Assembly: GCA_000435755.1 (NCBI GenBank)
Contig: FR889106.1
Span: forward strand, 20,402 to 43,270
Length of the DNA: 22,869 nucleotides
Reading direction: 5' to 3'
From: Clostridium sp. CAG:508
GTDB lineage: Bacteria; Bacillota; Clostridia; TANB77; CAG-508
In this document: positions 22,814 to 22,869 of the stretch, piece by piece
How the letters are laid out: each line of letters starts with the position of its first letter
Position numbering within the stretch: position 1 is the stretch's first letter
Translations under genes and position numbers: made by a program
Notes under the pieces: generated by a model
What the model was told of the DNA's origin: nothing
Databases searched by the model: none
Seen by the model: the letters and a program-made list of their open reading frames with translations, nothing else

Positions 22814-22869
22814 ATGAAAACAGTTGTAATAGGTGGTGGACCAGCAGGATTGATGGCAGCCATAAAAGC
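22814..22869 (+). CDS. N-terminus of an FAD-dependent oxidoreductase, cut by the window end
   Basis: ATG 22814 starts MKTVVIGGGPAGLMAAIK, the Rossmann dinucleotide-binding motif GxGxxG of flavoprotein oxidoreductases (HI0933/BaiN-like proteins start this way). GAGGA (22803-22807) overlaps the end of the PLP-enzyme gene, so it is in the same operon. Only 18 codons are visible, so the subfamily is unknown. Confidence 0.75.
   Translation, partial: MKTVVIGGGPAGLMAAIK

Overview
The window is AT-rich DNA (one sampled line inside clpC is 27% G+C) from a Gram-positive, low-GC Firmicute, most likely an anaerobic gut-type Clostridia member. Support for this comes from the ctsR-mcsA-clpC heat-shock operon with a CtsR box, strong AGGAGG-type ribosome sites, sortase with an LPxTG protein, YitT, HtrA and RNase III proteins of Firmicute type, and a prepilin-like surface protein of a kind common in uncultured Clostridia. 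I cannot name a species. There is no rRNA, tRNA, CRISPR array or insertion sequence that I can see. No gene-free stretch exceeds 300 bases.

Layout. 1-1026: the end of a Cof-type HAD phosphatase and a 53-residue orphan protein. 1028-2960: a small XRE repressor divergent from a large secreted prepilin-like protein. The C-terminal C-type-lectin/FGE-like domain of that protein has the composition of a diversity-generating-retroelement (DGR) variable region. 2990-6540: the CtsR-controlled operon ctsR-mcsA-clpC, without mcsB, closed by a strong terminator shared with a convergent Mn-type CDF exporter (6546-7403). 7497-8036: a self-contained cassette (promoter, nucleoside deoxyribosyltransferase-like gene, terminator) with clearly higher G+C. 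8060-10099: a DUF2207 membrane protein whose Gly-rich tail looks double-frameshifted. 10100-10284: a short intergenic region packed with inverted repeats.

10285-12791 (minus strand): an M23 peptidase and an HtrA protease, each with its own terminator. 12899-15638: rnc, a radical SAM protein and a yitT gene whose ribosome site lies inside the preceding terminator stem. 15665-16210: a RelB/ParE-like toxin-antitoxin pair. 16357-18378: a class D-like sortase and its probable partner, a thioester/Cna-B type secreted protein that ends exactly at LPKTGF. 18438-22869: an operon-like run of a CNNM/CBS (HlyC/CorC) protein, a WG-repeat membrane protein, a methionine gamma-lyase/aluminum-resistance family PLP enzyme and the first codons of an FAD-dependent oxidoreductase.

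How the genes fit together. Many products act at the cell envelope: prepilin-like protein, DUF2207, M23, HtrA, YitT, sortase with its substrate, CNNM and WG protein. Protein quality control is represented by CtsR/McsA/ClpC and HtrA. The most interesting points are the DGR-like variable tail at 2640-2789, the LPKTGF protein without a membrane anchor and without the thioester glutamine, the frameshifted glycine tail of DUF2207, and the terminator/ribosome-site overlap before yitT.
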